The notes: generated by a model not told the origin, from the letters alone. Shown: positions 19,090 to 28,028, counted from the first letter of the stretch. The stretch is DNA of 64,000 nucleotides from an uncultured Prevotellaceae bacterium (GCA_937891085.1 CALAEY010000012.1:4381-68380), one strand, 5' to 3'. Made by a program: numbers and translations.

Positions 19090-20322
19090 TTAATAATTCA
19101 ACAATTCCGATCTAATAAATATTGGGTTAAAACTATTATCATGTGCAACATTATCCCATGGGGTTGTCTTGTAAGTCTGACCGTAACGCCGCTCATTACC
19201 AGCATTGTAACGAATGCCCATATAATCACCAGTCTTAACTCTGGGGATATACCCTTTGCGCTTTTGATTATAGGGGGGCAGGGCTATTTGGAACAGGAAT
19301 CCACCGTTCATACTATTATATGCCTCCCAATTCTTCATTGCCCAGAAACCAATTGATGCATGCCTGAAATGTCGTATCATTTGGAACTGAACACCCATAT
19401 CCCCCTGCAGGTATTTCTCTAAAGCTAAGTTAAACTGTGTATTAAATTGAGGCCAATAGAAATTAGCTCCCAAACTCCACGTAAATACCTTCAAAGGACT
19501 TACCTTCCAACGCCAGTTTTCAAATCTTGATGTTCCTGTCAAACCTATTCTCCCTTCTAAAGAAAACCGTTCATCCTTCTTAGGCACGAATTTCACTCGA
19601 AAATCTGCACCCCAGCGAAAATTTCCAAAAGTCCCCACACTTCCCGTCAAAAAGACATTGTCTTCCAACCTAACTGTTTGAGAAAGCGTGATCATACCTT
19701 GCCTAATCTGTCGATAATACCTGCCATACTCATTCTTAATAGGAAAAATCACTTGTGCCTCAAACTTCATGCCTTTCCACAATGAAACCTCTATAGCAGG
19801 ACTCAAGTTGAAGAGAATTTGATAAATCTGCGTAATTACCAAGTTCTGAAACCTCAATTCGGGATAAATCACAATATCAACCTTGTACAAAGAACTATTT
19901 TTTCTTTCAGCTTTCCGGGCTTGTTCCCATGAGTCACCCAATTCATAACTCACTTCCCAATCCCTTCGGCTCACACTACTCAACGAATCGGCTTCATTCT
20001 TTGAATAGCATACTAAAGAAATCTGAGGAACATTGTTGTCCAAAACAACAATACGGCAAGTCTTTCCATCAGGCATACCTAAAGCCTGAACAACGTCAAC
20101 CGCCTTTCCTATTCCCACGCCATTGAGTTTGTACGCACTATTTTGAATAATGTATACGCGCTCATTTTCCACTTCACTAAATCCGACATTCTCAAATCCC
20201 ATCTCAACTAAGGCATCTACCACGCTAGTTGCATCCTGACAAATGCCCTTATTAAGGCATAAGCAGAAGAAGATACAGACCGCTAATAGCTTCATTATCC
20301 TCTGATTCAGAGATCCTTGCAT
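19090..20322 (-). CDS. Putative outer-membrane beta-barrel protein, YjbH-like
   Basis: Exported protein of about 410 residues; I do not recognise it with certainty. A signal peptide (LLAVCIFFCLCLNKGICQ) is followed by a small mixed domain (about 35-130) and a long C-terminal region of alternating, aromatic-rich strands. Strand-like blocks such as FLTGSVGTFGNFRWGADFRV suggest a barrel resembling YjbH-type exopolysaccharide-associated proteins. Starts are possible at 20322 or 20295; the TTG at 20349 is less likely. It leads the operon with the DUF3869-type and OmpA genes and has a near-perfect promoter. Confidence 0.6.
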   Translation of the reverse strand: MQGSLNQRIMKLLAVCIFFCLCLNKGICQDATSVVDALVEMGFENVGFSEVENERVYIIQNSAYKLNGVGIGKAVDVVQALGMPDGKTCRIVVLDNNVPQISLVCYSKNEADSLSSVSRRDWEVSYELGDSWEQARKAERKNSSLYKVDIVIYPELRFQNLVITQIYQILFNLSPAIEVSLWKGMKFEAQVIFPIKNEYGRYYRQIRQGMITLSQTVRLEDNVFLTGSVGTFGNFRWGADFRVKFVPKKDERFSLEGRIGLTGTSRFENWRWKVSPLKVFTWSLGANFYWPQFNTQFNLALEKYLQGDMGVQFQMIRHFRHASIGFWAMKNWEAYNSMNGGFLFQIALPPYNQKRKGYIPRVKTGDYMGIRYNAGNERRYGQTYKTTPWDNVAHDNSFNPIFIRSELLNY

Positions 20323-20379
20323 GTCAAAACCTTCTTTAATTTCTCTCAAATCGTCCTATTATGCGAACAAAATCTTTTG

Positions 20380-20410
20380 CAAAATTAGGCAGTATTCTTT
20401 TAAAAACAAA
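20380..20410 (-). promoter_or_regulatory. Perfect Bacteroidetes promoter for the envelope operon
   Basis: On the minus strand, TTTG (20407-20410), exactly 19 bases, TAATTTTG (20380-20387). One of the best consensus matches in the window. Confidence 0.8.
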
Positions 20411-20456
20411 GAAAAAAAACAAATATTTTCCAAAATAATTCAATAAAACGAAAAAT

Positions 20457-20484
20457 CATGGCCTAATCAACAGATTAAGCCATG
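20457..20484 (-). terminator. Terminator after the SPOR lipoprotein gene
   Basis: CATGGC...GCCATG stem with 11 of 12 pairs and a four-base loop, followed on the minus strand by a T-rich stretch. Confidence 0.75.
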
Positions 20485-20514
20485 ACTCACATTATATATA
20501 TATTTAAAGGTGTA

Positions 20515-21009
20515 TTAGTTCATGCGGTACAACAGCCAAGAGCCCTGGAAGTCCTGTCGGTTTGGATACTTTGCCTTAAATGCATCACGAGCTCTGACTG
20601 CAGCATCCCTATTAGAGAATGTTTCAGAAACCACACGATACATATTTCTATCAGCATTGTAAACAATAATGGCATTATAGCCCTCATTATCCAGAAAACT
20701 CTTCAGATTCTCGGCATTGGTCTTCACGCCGAAGCTTCCACAAACTACACTATAGTCCTGAAGGGTGCCATTACCAGCGACAATCGTCACCTTTTCCTGA
20801 CGGACATCAGCAGAGGATGCTGGAGTCGCAGTCTCGGCAGCAGGAGTTACTGTGGCAGGAGCCGTTTGTTGCTGAACAGCAGTGCCTTGAGCCAATTCCT
20901 GTTGCTTAGCCTTCTCATAAGCCTTCTTGTAGGCGCTTTCACTTGATTTACATGATGTAAAGGCCAATGCCATGCAGAGGCCTAATCCTAAAAAAACAAA
21001 TTTCTTCAT
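20515..21009 (-). CDS. SPOR-domain lipoprotein
   Basis: Cell-envelope lipoprotein that probably binds denuded septal glycan. The lipobox is LAFTSC (cysteine near residue 20), then a lysine/alanine-rich helix and a low-complexity Pro/Ala/Thr linker (about 45-75). The C-terminal SPOR domain (about 85-164) includes YSVVCGSFGVKTNAENLKSFL and YRVVSETFSNRDAAVRARD. It has its own promoter and terminator, so it is monocistronic. Confidence 0.88.
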   Translation of the reverse strand: MKKFVFLGLGLCMALAFTSCKSSESAYKKAYEKAKQQELAQGTAVQQQTAPATVTPAAETATPASSADVRQEKVTIVAGNGTLQDYSVVCGSFGVKTNAENLKSFLDNEGYNAIIVYNADRNMYRVVSETFSNRDAAVRARDAFKAKYPNRQDFQGSWLLYRMN

Positions 21010-21034
21010 AATGCAAAATGTTATATTTGGTTTA

Positions 21035-21042
21035 CAAAAATA
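21035..21042 (-). promoter_or_regulatory. -7 box upstream of the SPOR lipoprotein gene
   Basis: TATTTTTG on the minus strand, 26 bases before the ATG at 21009. Confidence 0.55.
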
Positions 21043-21083
21043 CGAAGAATATTATAGATTCAAAAAAAAGTGACAAAAAAACA

Positions 21084-21113
21084 TTTGTATAAATGAAAAA
21101 AGTTCTATCTTTG
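21084..21113 (+). promoter_or_regulatory. Bacteroidetes promoter for the YtxH operon
   Basis: TTTG (21084-21087), 18 bases, TATCTTTG (21106-21113). It overlaps the first possible in-frame ATG (21093) and so points to the ATG at 21147. Confidence 0.7.
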
Positions 21114-21146
21114 CTTTATCAAATAACGAAAGAAAGGAGTTTTATC

Positions 21147-21350
21147 ATGAGAGGCTTTAATGTTTTTGCTACATTTTTGACTGGCGCTCTTGTAGGAGCA
21201 GCCTTCGGTATTCTGTTTGCACCAGAGAAGGGCACGGATACACGTACTAAGATTGCAGAGATACTTCGCAAGAAAGGCATCAAGCTTAGCAAGGAGGATT
21301 TAGACGATCTTGCTGACGAACTGGCCAATGTTGCAGATCCTGTAGAATAA
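21147..21350 (+). CDS. YtxH-family small membrane protein
   Basis: Short protein of 67 residues with one membrane helix (residues about 5-24, FATFLTGALVGAAFGILFAP) and a charged C-terminal helix. The GxLxGAAxGxLFAPxKG pattern defines the YtxH family, often associated with general stress. The start is chosen because the promoter overlaps the upstream ATG and because a purine-rich AGGAG lies before 21147. It is first in a three-gene membrane cluster. Confidence 0.85.
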   Translation: MRGFNVFATFLTGALVGAAFGILFAPEKGTDTRTKIAEILRKKGIKLSKEDLDDLADELANVADPVE

Positions 21351-21372
21351 ACTAAATAGAAACAGTACCACT

Positions 21373-21798
21373 ATGCTATTCGGGGACAAAAGCACAGAAT
21401 CCATTCAGCAAATAGTGTCTGAAGCCAAGACATACCTTGAGCTTCAGAAAGATTATGTTCGATTGGAACTGACTGAAAAACTGACTATCCTTCTATCAAC
21501 TCTTATTTTGGTTTTGATACTGGTAGTTCTCGGCATGGTGGCGCTGTTTTATTTTTCTTCTACCTTAGCCTACGTCTTGGCTCCTAAGGTAGGTGGATTG
21601 ATGGTCAGTTTCGGCCTGATAACCTTGTTCTTAGTGTTGGTTATGCTCGTCATCTATCATCAACGTCAGCGCCTGATAATCAGTCCAATGGTAAATTTCC
21701 TTGCTAAGATCTTCTTGAAAGACAAAGAAGACGGCCAACCTATCATCACAACCATCAATGACAATGATTCAGAAAACGGAGAAAGAAATAACGCTTGA
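21373..21798 (+). CDS. Phage holin III-like membrane protein
   Basis: A 141-residue protein with two strong membrane helices (about residues 37-62 and 70-96) flanked by an N-terminal amphipathic segment and a charged tail. The arrangement matches the holin superfamily III / Phage_holin_3_6 family, which in Bacteroidetes usually sits beside YtxH genes and is not phage-derived. No phage genes are nearby. Function is unknown; a role in envelope stress is inferred from context. Confidence 0.75.
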   Translation: MLFGDKSTESIQQIVSEAKTYLELQKDYVRLELTEKLTILLSTLILVLILVVLGMVALFYFSSTLAYVLAPKVGGLMVSFGLITLFLVLVMLVIYHQRQRLIISPMVNFLAKIFLKDKEDGQPIITTINDNDSENGERNNA

Positions 21799-22012
21799 GG
21801 ACATTGCTAGGAAGAAAGCAGAAGTACTGAAGAAGATTCGTGCCCATCAGGATACGATCACTTCTTCTATACGTCAGTTTTTCTCGCCTCTGCAGCCTAT
21901 TGCCAATAGGCCAAATGGCATCATGAAGGCTGTCAATACAGGCATGGTCATGTTTGATGGATTACTCATTGGCCTTAAGATTCTTAAGGCTATCCGCAAA
22001 GTGTTCAAATAG
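21758..22012 (+). CDS. Small conserved protein in the YtxH-holin cluster
   Basis: An 84-residue protein overlapping the preceding gene by 41 bases, implying coupled translation. The N-terminal half is charged and probably helical (EITLEDIARKKAEVLKKIRAH); a weakly hydrophobic stretch (MFDGLLIGLKILKAI) is near the end. I do not recognise a named family. Conserved placement after YtxH and holin-like genes suggests a shared role. Confidence 0.7.
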   Translation: MTMIQKTEKEITLEDIARKKAEVLKKIRAHQDTITSSIRQFFSPLQPIANRPNGIMKAVNTGMVMFDGLLIGLKILKAIRKVFK

Positions 22013-22217
22013 CTCATTCTAGATTTTTAAACAGCATTCTCTTGTTTTTAGGTCCGATTTCCCTTTCGGATTATGTTTCTTATGCACCTCTTGTAGCCTC
22101 CACCTTGGACCTACCTTGTAAAAAAAATGAGCCTTAAATCGTCAATTCTTCCCAAAACTTTTGGGAGAATAAAAGAAAATCACTTAATTTGCAAGTAATA
22201 TAGCTAATTATCATGTC

Positions 22218-23315
22218 ATGACAAGCTCTACACCGACAGAAACGGGTCTGTCTGCCTTGAATCGTAAAGCATTCCAGGCAGACGTTAATGGAAAACGCAC
22301 AGACCTATTCATTCTCAAGAATCCCTTGGGAATGGAAGTTGCTGTTACCAATTACGGTTGTGCTATTATTTCCATCATGGTTCCTGACAAGCATGACCAT
22401 TACGCTAACGTCGTATTGAGTCATGATTCCATTGATGACACCATGCACAGTCCAGAACCTTTCCTCAGTACTACCATCGGTAGATACGGCAACCGCATTG
22501 CCAAAGGCAAGTTTACCCTATTTAGAAAAGAATATAACCTGACCATCAACAATGGTCCTAACTCCCTGCACGGAGGTCCTACGGGGTTCCATGCACGAGT
22601 GTGGGATGCTGAACAGATTGATGGTCAGACTATCGTATTCAAATACCGTTCCATAGATGGTGAAGAGGGTTTCCCTGGCAACCTGAATATAGAGATGAGC
22701 TATCATCTGGCTGATGACTGCAACGCCTTGGAGATTGAGTACAAAGCGGTGACTGATCAGCCTACCATCGTCAACCTCACCAGTCATGGGTTCTTCAACT
22801 TGGCAGGTATTGCCAATCCTAGTCCTACTATATTAAATAATGTGGTAACCATCAATGCGGATTATTATATCCCTATTGACGAAGTGTCCATTCCTACAGG
22901 CGAGATACTTAAGGTTGAAGGCACTCCTATGGATTTCCGCACCCCACATACAGTGGGCGAACGCATTGATGCCGATTTCCAGCAATTGAAGAACGGAACA
23001 GGCTATGATCATTGCTATGTATTAAATAAGGTGGAGGCTGGCGAACTCAGCTTAGCAGCTATCTGCACAGAACCCCAGAGCGGACGAAGCATGGAGGTTT
23101 ACACCACTGAGAATGGTGTTCAGCTCTATACTGGCAATTGGCTTGGAGGATTCAGTGGGACACACGGAGCCGCCTTCCCAGCCCGTAGTGCTATCTGCTT
23201 CGAAGCCCAATGCTTCCCAGACACGCCTAACAAAGCCCATTTCCCATCAGCAGTACTGATGCCTGATGACGAATATAGGCAGAAGACCATTTACAAGTTT
23301 GGAGTGATTAAATAA
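22218..23315 (+). CDS. galM: Aldose 1-epimerase (mutarotase)
   Basis: Interconverts alpha and beta anomers of galactose before phosphorylation. It has the conserved GRYGNRIAKGKF, the catalytic histidines in NSLHGGPTGFH and TSHGFFNLAG, and the catalytic glutamate in ICFEAQCFPDTPN. At 365 residues it is normal for the family, and no signal peptide is seen, so it is cytoplasmic. It opens a Leloir-pathway cluster with a sugar permease and galK. Confidence 0.95.
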   Translation: MTSSTPTETGLSALNRKAFQADVNGKRTDLFILKNPLGMEVAVTNYGCAIISIMVPDKHDHYANVVLSHDSIDDTMHSPEPFLSTTIGRYGNRIAKGKFTLFRKEYNLTINNGPNSLHGGPTGFHARVWDAEQIDGQTIVFKYRSIDGEEGFPGNLNIEMSYHLADDCNALEIEYKAVTDQPTIVNLTSHGFFNLAGIANPSPTILNNVVTINADYYIPIDEVSIPTGEILKVEGTPMDFRTPHTVGERIDADFQQLKNGTGYDHCYVLNKVEAGELSLAAICTEPQSGRSMEVYTTENGVQLYTGNWLGGFSGTHGAAFPARSAICFEAQCFPDTPNKAHFPSAVLMPDDEYRQKTIYKFGVIK

Positions 23316-23357
23316 GGAGAATAATTAACTTTAATATAAACTTTAATAATTAAAACT

Positions 23358-24683
23358 ATGTCACAAGAACAACAGAAAAGTGGAAATTTGGTAGCCATTA
23401 TTACCATGTTTTTCCTGTTTGCAATGATCTCATTCGTGACCAACATGGCAGCCCCAGTTGGAAACATTTGGACAATGGATGATGCAGTGGGTGCAAACCC
23501 CATGTTAGGTTTCATGGGTAACTTCATGAACTTCCTGGCCTACCTCTTCATGGGTATTCCAGCAGGTAACATGCTGACCAAGGTGGGTTACAAGAAGACA
23601 GCCCTGATTGCCATCGCCGTAGGTATCGTAGGTCTGCTCATTCAGTATGCCTCTGGTTTGAGCACTGGTGTCACAGGCTTCTCTATCTACCTGCTTGGCG
23701 CATTCGTTTGCGGTTTCTGCGTATGTATGCTCAACACCGTGGTAAACCCCATGCTGAACCTCATCGGCGGTGGTGGTGCCAAGGGTAACCAGTTGCTTCA
23801 GTTGGGTGGCGCCTGTAACTCTCTGGCCGGAACCATCGCTCCCATCATGGTAGGTGCCATCCTGGGCTCTATCACCAAGAGCACTACCCTGGCCGAGGTA
23901 AACCCCATGCTGTTTGGTGCTATCGCCATCTTCGTGGTTGCTTTCATTGTAATCTACCTGGTAAATATTCCTGAGCCCCGCCAGCAGAAAGTTGCTGACG
24001 TAAAGGAGAACGACAAGTATAGCCCCTGGAGCTTCCGTCACTTCGTGCTTGGCACAGTGGCCATCTTCTGCTATGTAGGTATGGAAGTGGGTATCCCAAA
24101 TACTTTCGGCAACTTCCTCAACATTCAGGAGCATTTTGCCGTGTTTGATGCCAGCAATGCAATCAACGCTTCTGCCATCATCGGCGGTATGACCGGTCTT
24201 TACTGGCTGCTCATGCTCGTTGGCCGTCTGACATCAGGTTTCATCAGTGGCAAGATTTCAAGCCGCACCCAGCTACTCACCGTTTCTTGCGTCGGCATCG
24301 TGCTGGTACTCATCTCTATGTTCGTTCCTGAAACTGCAGGTGCTTCTATGGTAGGCTTCAGCGGTGGTTCCTTTGCGGTAAACAATGTGCCTCTTTTCAC
24401 TATCTTCCTGGTTCTCATGGGTCTGTGCACCTCTATCATGTGGGGCTGCATCTTCAACCTGGCTACCGAAGGCCTGGGCAAATACACTGAAAAGGCTTCA
24501 GGTATCTTCATGATGATGGTAGTGGGCGGTGGTATCCTGCCTCTGATTCAGAACTCTATCGTGGGTGAGACCATCGGCTCGCTGCGCATGAGCTACTGGA
24601 TTGTTGTTGCTGTGTTGGCATACATGATTTTCTATGCCCTCATCGGTAGCAAGAATGTAAACAAGGACATTAAGGTTGACTAA
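23358..24683 (+). CDS. Sugar MFS transporter, FucP/GluP family
   Basis: Proton-coupled sugar permease of the major facilitator superfamily. At 441 residues it has about twelve membrane helices. The FucP-like loops include FLMGIPAGNMLTKVGYKKTA after helix 2 and a glycine-rich GLYWLLMLVGRLTSGFISGK before the second half. Placement between galM and galK points to galactose or glucose/galactose uptake; fucose is less likely because no fucose genes are present. The next gene follows a long RNA hairpin. Confidence 0.92.
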   Translation: MSQEQQKSGNLVAIITMFFLFAMISFVTNMAAPVGNIWTMDDAVGANPMLGFMGNFMNFLAYLFMGIPAGNMLTKVGYKKTALIAIAVGIVGLLIQYASGLSTGVTGFSIYLLGAFVCGFCVCMLNTVVNPMLNLIGGGGAKGNQLLQLGGACNSLAGTIAPIMVGAILGSITKSTTLAEVNPMLFGAIAIFVVAFIVIYLVNIPEPRQQKVADVKENDKYSPWSFRHFVLGTVAIFCYVGMEVGIPNTFGNFLNIQEHFAVFDASNAINASAIIGGMTGLYWLLMLVGRLTSGFISGKISSRTQLLTVSCVGIVLVLISMFVPETAGASMVGFSGGSFAVNNVPLFTIFLVLMGLCTSIMWGCIFNLATEGLGKYTEKASGIFMMMVVGGGILPLIQNSIVGETIGSLRMSYWIVVAVLAYMIFYALIGSKNVNKDIKVD

Positions 24684-24693
24684 TACTTTTGGA

Positions 24694-24753
24694 CATTGAA
24701 CATAGGACATCGGGCCTGCCGATGAGCAGAAGTCTGATGTTCTATGTCCGATG
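24694..24753 (+). repeat. Imperfect inverted repeat between permease and galK
   Basis: CATTGAACATAGGACATCGG (24694-24713) faces CTGATGTTCTATGTCCGATG (24734-24753). As RNA this is a 20-base stem with three G-U pairs and one mismatch; an inner CTGC/GCAG helix extends it. It fills most of the 105-base gap before galK and could tune expression between the two genes. Confidence 0.7.
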
Positions 24754-24788
24754 CTCTATCTTCAATAATTTCTAAAATTCAAAGCATT

Positions 24789-25943
24789 ATGGATATAGAA
24801 TACGTAAGAAGTCGCTTCATCAAGCATTTTGACGGAAGCACAGGTGCTATCTACACATCTCCAGGTCGTATCAACCTGATAGGTGAACACACAGACTATA
24901 ATGGTGGATTTGTATTTCCAGGAGCAGTAGACAAGGGCATCATGGCTGAGCTTAAGCCCAACGGTACAAACAAGGTGAGAGCATACTCCATCAACATGAA
25001 GGACATGGTAGAGTTTGGTCTCAACGAAGAAGATGCCCCACGCACCAGCTGGGCACGCTACATCTTCGGTGTTTGTAGAGAAATGATCAAACGGGGCGTA
25101 GAGGTGAAAGGCTTCAACACAGCTTTCGCTGGTGACGTTCCATTGGGCGCCGGCATGTCATCATCTGCCGCTTTGGAAAGTACCTATGCCTATGCTTTGA
25201 ACGACCTCTTCGGAGAAGGAAAGATTGACAAATTTGAACTGGCTAAAGTCGGACAGGCCACTGAGCACAACTATTGCGGTGTGAAGTGTGGCATCATGGA
25301 TCAGTTTGCCTCAGTATTCGGCAAGAAAGGCCATCTCATCCGCTTGGATTGCCGCTCTTTGGAGTATCAATACTTCCATTTCGAGCCTAAGGGCTACCGC
25401 TTGGTGCTGGTAGATTCTGTAGTGAAGCATGAGTTGGCTTCCAGTGCTTACAACAAGCGCCGTCAGAGCTGCGAGAACGTAGTGGCTGCACTGCGCGAAC
25501 TGCATCCAGAGGTTGAATTCCTGCGCGATGCCAACATGGACATGCTGGCTGAGGTGAAGGGAAAGGTTAGCGACGAAGACTACATGCGTGCTGAGTATGT
25601 CATCGAGGAGATCCAGCGCGTACTTGATGTTTGCGATGCCTTGGAGAAGGGCGACTATGAAACTGTTGGCCAGAAGATGTATGAGACTCATCAGGGCATG
25701 AGCAAGCTTTATGAAGTAAGCTGCGAAGAGCTCGACTTTCTGAATGATGTGGCCTTCGATTGCGGTGTGACTGGTTCACGCGTGATGGGTGGCGGCTTTG
25801 GTGGTTGCACCATCAACCTGGTAAAGGAAGAGCTCTATAGCACCTTCGTTGAGCAGGTTCGCAAGCAGTATTATGAGAAATACAAGAAGATTGCCAAAAT
25901 ATACGACGTAGTCATCGACGATGGTGCTCGCAGATTAGCTTAA
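24789..25943 (+). CDS. galK: Galactokinase
   Basis: GHMP kinase phosphorylating galactose to galactose 1-phosphate. The galactokinase signature GRINLIGEHTDYNGGFVF, the ATP-binding PLGAGMSSSAALE and the C-terminal GVTGSRVMGGGFGGCT are all intact. 384 residues from the ATG at 24789, which gives the standard N-terminus; an upstream in-frame extension from 24744 runs into the hairpin repeat and is rejected. The galT and galE genes are not in this window. Confidence 0.97.
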   Translation: MDIEYVRSRFIKHFDGSTGAIYTSPGRINLIGEHTDYNGGFVFPGAVDKGIMAELKPNGTNKVRAYSINMKDMVEFGLNEEDAPRTSWARYIFGVCREMIKRGVEVKGFNTAFAGDVPLGAGMSSSAALESTYAYALNDLFGEGKIDKFELAKVGQATEHNYCGVKCGIMDQFASVFGKKGHLIRLDCRSLEYQYFHFEPKGYRLVLVDSVVKHELASSAYNKRRQSCENVVAALRELHPEVEFLRDANMDMLAEVKGKVSDEDYMRAEYVIEEIQRVLDVCDALEKGDYETVGQKMYETHQGMSKLYEVSCEELDFLNDVAFDCGVTGSRVMGGGFGGCTINLVKEELYSTFVEQVRKQYYEKYKKIAKIYDVVIDDGARRLA

Positions 25944-25962
25944 TGATTGTAGAGGAAAACAC

Positions 25963-25992
25963 GAAGGGCGATGCCACATGGCACCGCCCTTC
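25963..25992. terminator. Bidirectional terminator between galK and the coiled-coil gene
   Basis: GAAGGGCG pairs with CGCCCTTC around an inner TGCC/GGCA helix. It lies between two convergent genes; weak T-runs are present on both sides. Confidence 0.75.
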
Positions 25993-26014
25993 TTCATATT
26001 ATAAACCTCCTACC

Positions 26015-26887
26015 CTATTTCAGGCTGAAAGAAGAAGAACCGATCAAATTACCTTCTGCGAAGATATCCAGTCGATAGTTTCCTGCATAGAGGAACTCTT
26101 GCACATCCCAATATACGCTTACTGGCTGCTCCTCACCCGTATACTCTATATACTTCTTAATGGAATAGGTGAGCTGACGATTCTCGTAGCTGAAAGTATC
26201 TGAAGCATCACGCGTCAGCACATCATTATCGGGCTTCAAGATACGCACATAGAGCGTACGGTCACCCGTCTTCGCTGTGATGTTCTTAGCGATATTAAAG
26301 CTGATTTGCAGTTTCTCAGTATCCTTAGTACGCTTAGCCTCCCTGCCACGCTTGTTCAGTGGAGTGACGCGAATCCCCGTGGCATCCAGCTGAGAAGCCA
26401 GCGTCACCTGCTCCGTGAGGTTCTTGCGCTCTTCTGTCAAGTTGCTTATCTGGCGTGAAGCATCGTTATACTTCTGCGTCACCTCTTCTATTACCACTTT
26501 CTGCTGGGCATTGATCTGATTCAGAGAGTCTATCTGATTGATGTAGCTTACCATCACAGTGCGCAAAGTAGCCAGTTCGTTTTTCAGACGACGGATCTCC
26601 GTGGCATTGGTGCTCTTCACCGTGCGAAGTTCCTCCAGTAAGCGCTGAGTCTTGAGCTGTTCCTGCTCCAAGAGTTGAGCCAGCGAATCATTAGACACCG
26701 TGAGTTTCAGCTCATCATACTGACGAGAGAAGGTGGTGTACTCACTCTCCAGATCCTCCTTTTCCAGACGAAATTCCTCACGAAGCTCCGTATTTGCCTG
26801 CTTCTCATTCATCAGCAGATAGGCCAACACACCCATGGCAGCCAGCAGCAACACGGCTATAATGGTAAAAATGATGTTCTTTTTCAT
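26015..26887 (-). CDS. Membrane-anchored coiled-coil protein
   Basis: A 290-residue protein that I cannot assign to a named family. An N-terminal membrane anchor (residues 5-26, IFTIIAVLLLAAMGVLAYLL) is followed by a long coiled coil (about 30-160) rich in Glu, Leu and Gln. The C-terminal globular part (about 170-290) is beta-rich (TGDRTLYVRILKPDNDVL) and is presumably periplasmic. It could be a structural or scaffolding protein. It is monocistronic and convergent with galK. Confidence 0.75.
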   Translation of the reverse strand: MKKNIIFTIIAVLLLAAMGVLAYLLMNEKQANTELREEFRLEKEDLESEYTTFSRQYDELKLTVSNDSLAQLLEQEQLKTQRLLEELRTVKSTNATEIRRLKNELATLRTVMVSYINQIDSLNQINAQQKVVIEEVTQKYNDASRQISNLTEERKNLTEQVTLASQLDATGIRVTPLNKRGREAKRTKDTEKLQISFNIAKNITAKTGDRTLYVRILKPDNDVLTRDASDTFSYENRQLTYSIKKYIEYTGEEQPVSVYWDVQEFLYAGNYRLDIFAEGNLIGSSSFSLK

Positions 26888-26945
26888 ACATTATGAGTTA
26901 TTTGACGCCGCAAAGTTAAGCAATAAACTGCATATCACCAAAAAA

Positions 26946-26977
26946 GCCGTGTCGCAATATGTTAAAAGCGACACGGC
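26946..26977 (-). terminator. Terminator after malate dehydrogenase
   Basis: GCCGTGTCGC and its exact complement form a 10-bp stem with a T-run on the minus strand. Confidence 0.9.
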
Positions 26978-26999
26978 CCTATACTAAAAACCTTTAAAA

Positions 27000-27986
27000 T
27001 CAGAGGTTTGGATTCTCCTTATTCCACTCAGAGATAGGAGGAATGATGTTCAGAGTTACCAACTCATCGCGCATCTTCTGCAGGTGCTCGTAAGATGCTT
27101 GCAGAGCAGCCATTTCCTCTTCGGTACCCTCTGGCTTGGTGAAGTGAACGCCGTCCTTGTCGATTGTGGTTGGCATAGCCATCATCACATTCTCGAAGCC
27201 GAATGCCTTTACGAAGCAACCAGCAGGCCAAGTGAAAGGTTCGCCGCCCATAGCACCCTCGATCATCTTAACAGCCTGATATGCAGGACTCTGGAATGAA
27301 GAACGACCACGCAGCTTGATGATGTTGCTACCACCCTGGATAGTCATGTGCTTGATCTCAGCCCAACGCTCTGCTGACAGAGGCAGCTCGCAGAGAGGCT
27401 TGCCATCGATGAGTGCCTTGCTGGCAAATACTGCCATCTGCTCGCCATGACCACCATAAGTATAAGCCTTGGTCACCTTGTCCTGACGAACGCCGAACTC
27501 CTGTGCCAACTGCTGCTGCAGACGGGTGCTATCCAATGCTGCCAGAGAAGTCAGCTGATTTGGCTTCAGACCTGAGTGAATCAGTGCAGTCAGAGCAGTT
27601 ACATCAGCAGGGTTGAAGATCACCACCACATGCTTCACGTCTGGGCAGTATTTCTTGATATTCTCACCGAAGTCAGCTGCAATCTGGCAGTTGCCCTTCA
27701 GTAAGTCTTCACGAGTCATACCCTCCTTACGAGGAGCACCGCCTGAAGAAATGATGTACTTAGCACCAGTGAAAGCCTCAGCAGCATCTACAGTATAAGA
27801 GATGTTAGCTTCTGGGAATGCGCAGTGGCACATTTCATCATAAACGCCATGAACACCTGGCTCATAGATATCATACAAACAGATGTTAGGAGTCAGCCCC
27901 AGCATCAGAACGCTCTGCACCATGTTAGAGCCGATCATACCACCAGCACCAACAATGACCAATTTCTCGTCAGTTAAGAATTTCAT
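27000..27986 (-). CDS. mdh: Malate dehydrogenase (lactate/malate dehydrogenase family)
   Basis: NAD-dependent oxidoreductase interconverting malate and oxaloacetate. The Rossmann motif is VIVGAGGMIGSNM; the substrate-loop arginine lies in GGAPRKEGMTREDLL, a second arginine in ALDSTRLQ, and the catalytic histidine in YGGHGEQM. The 328-residue length fits the family. In succinate-producing Bacteroidales it works in the reductive branch toward fumarate. It has its own promoter and terminator. Confidence 0.93.
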   Translation of the reverse strand: MKFLTDEKLVIVGAGGMIGSNMVQSVLMLGLTPNICLYDIYEPGVHGVYDEMCHCAFPEANISYTVDAAEAFTGAKYIISSGGAPRKEGMTREDLLKGNCQIAADFGENIKKYCPDVKHVVVIFNPADVTALTALIHSGLKPNQLTSLAALDSTRLQQQLAQEFGVRQDKVTKAYTYGGHGEQMAVFASKALIDGKPLCELPLSAERWAEIKHMTIQGGSNIIKLRGRSSFQSPAYQAVKMIEGAMGGEPFTWPAGCFVKAFGFENVMMAMPTTIDKDGVHFTKPEGTEEEMAALQASYEHLQKMRDELVTLNIIPPISEWNKENPNL

Positions 27987-28028
27987 AATTTTTATTTTTA
28001 AGTTTAACTTGTATTTTCTTCACAACTG

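Noticed and set aside
21373..22012. Prophage remnant suggested by the holin-like protein
   Set aside because: No other phage genes are nearby; the holin III-like family with YtxH is a usual chromosomal pair.
22013..22217. Regulatory or gene content between the YtxH cluster and galM
   Set aside because: Only AT-rich sequence and a poor promoter-like TTAATTTG were seen; nothing could be supported.
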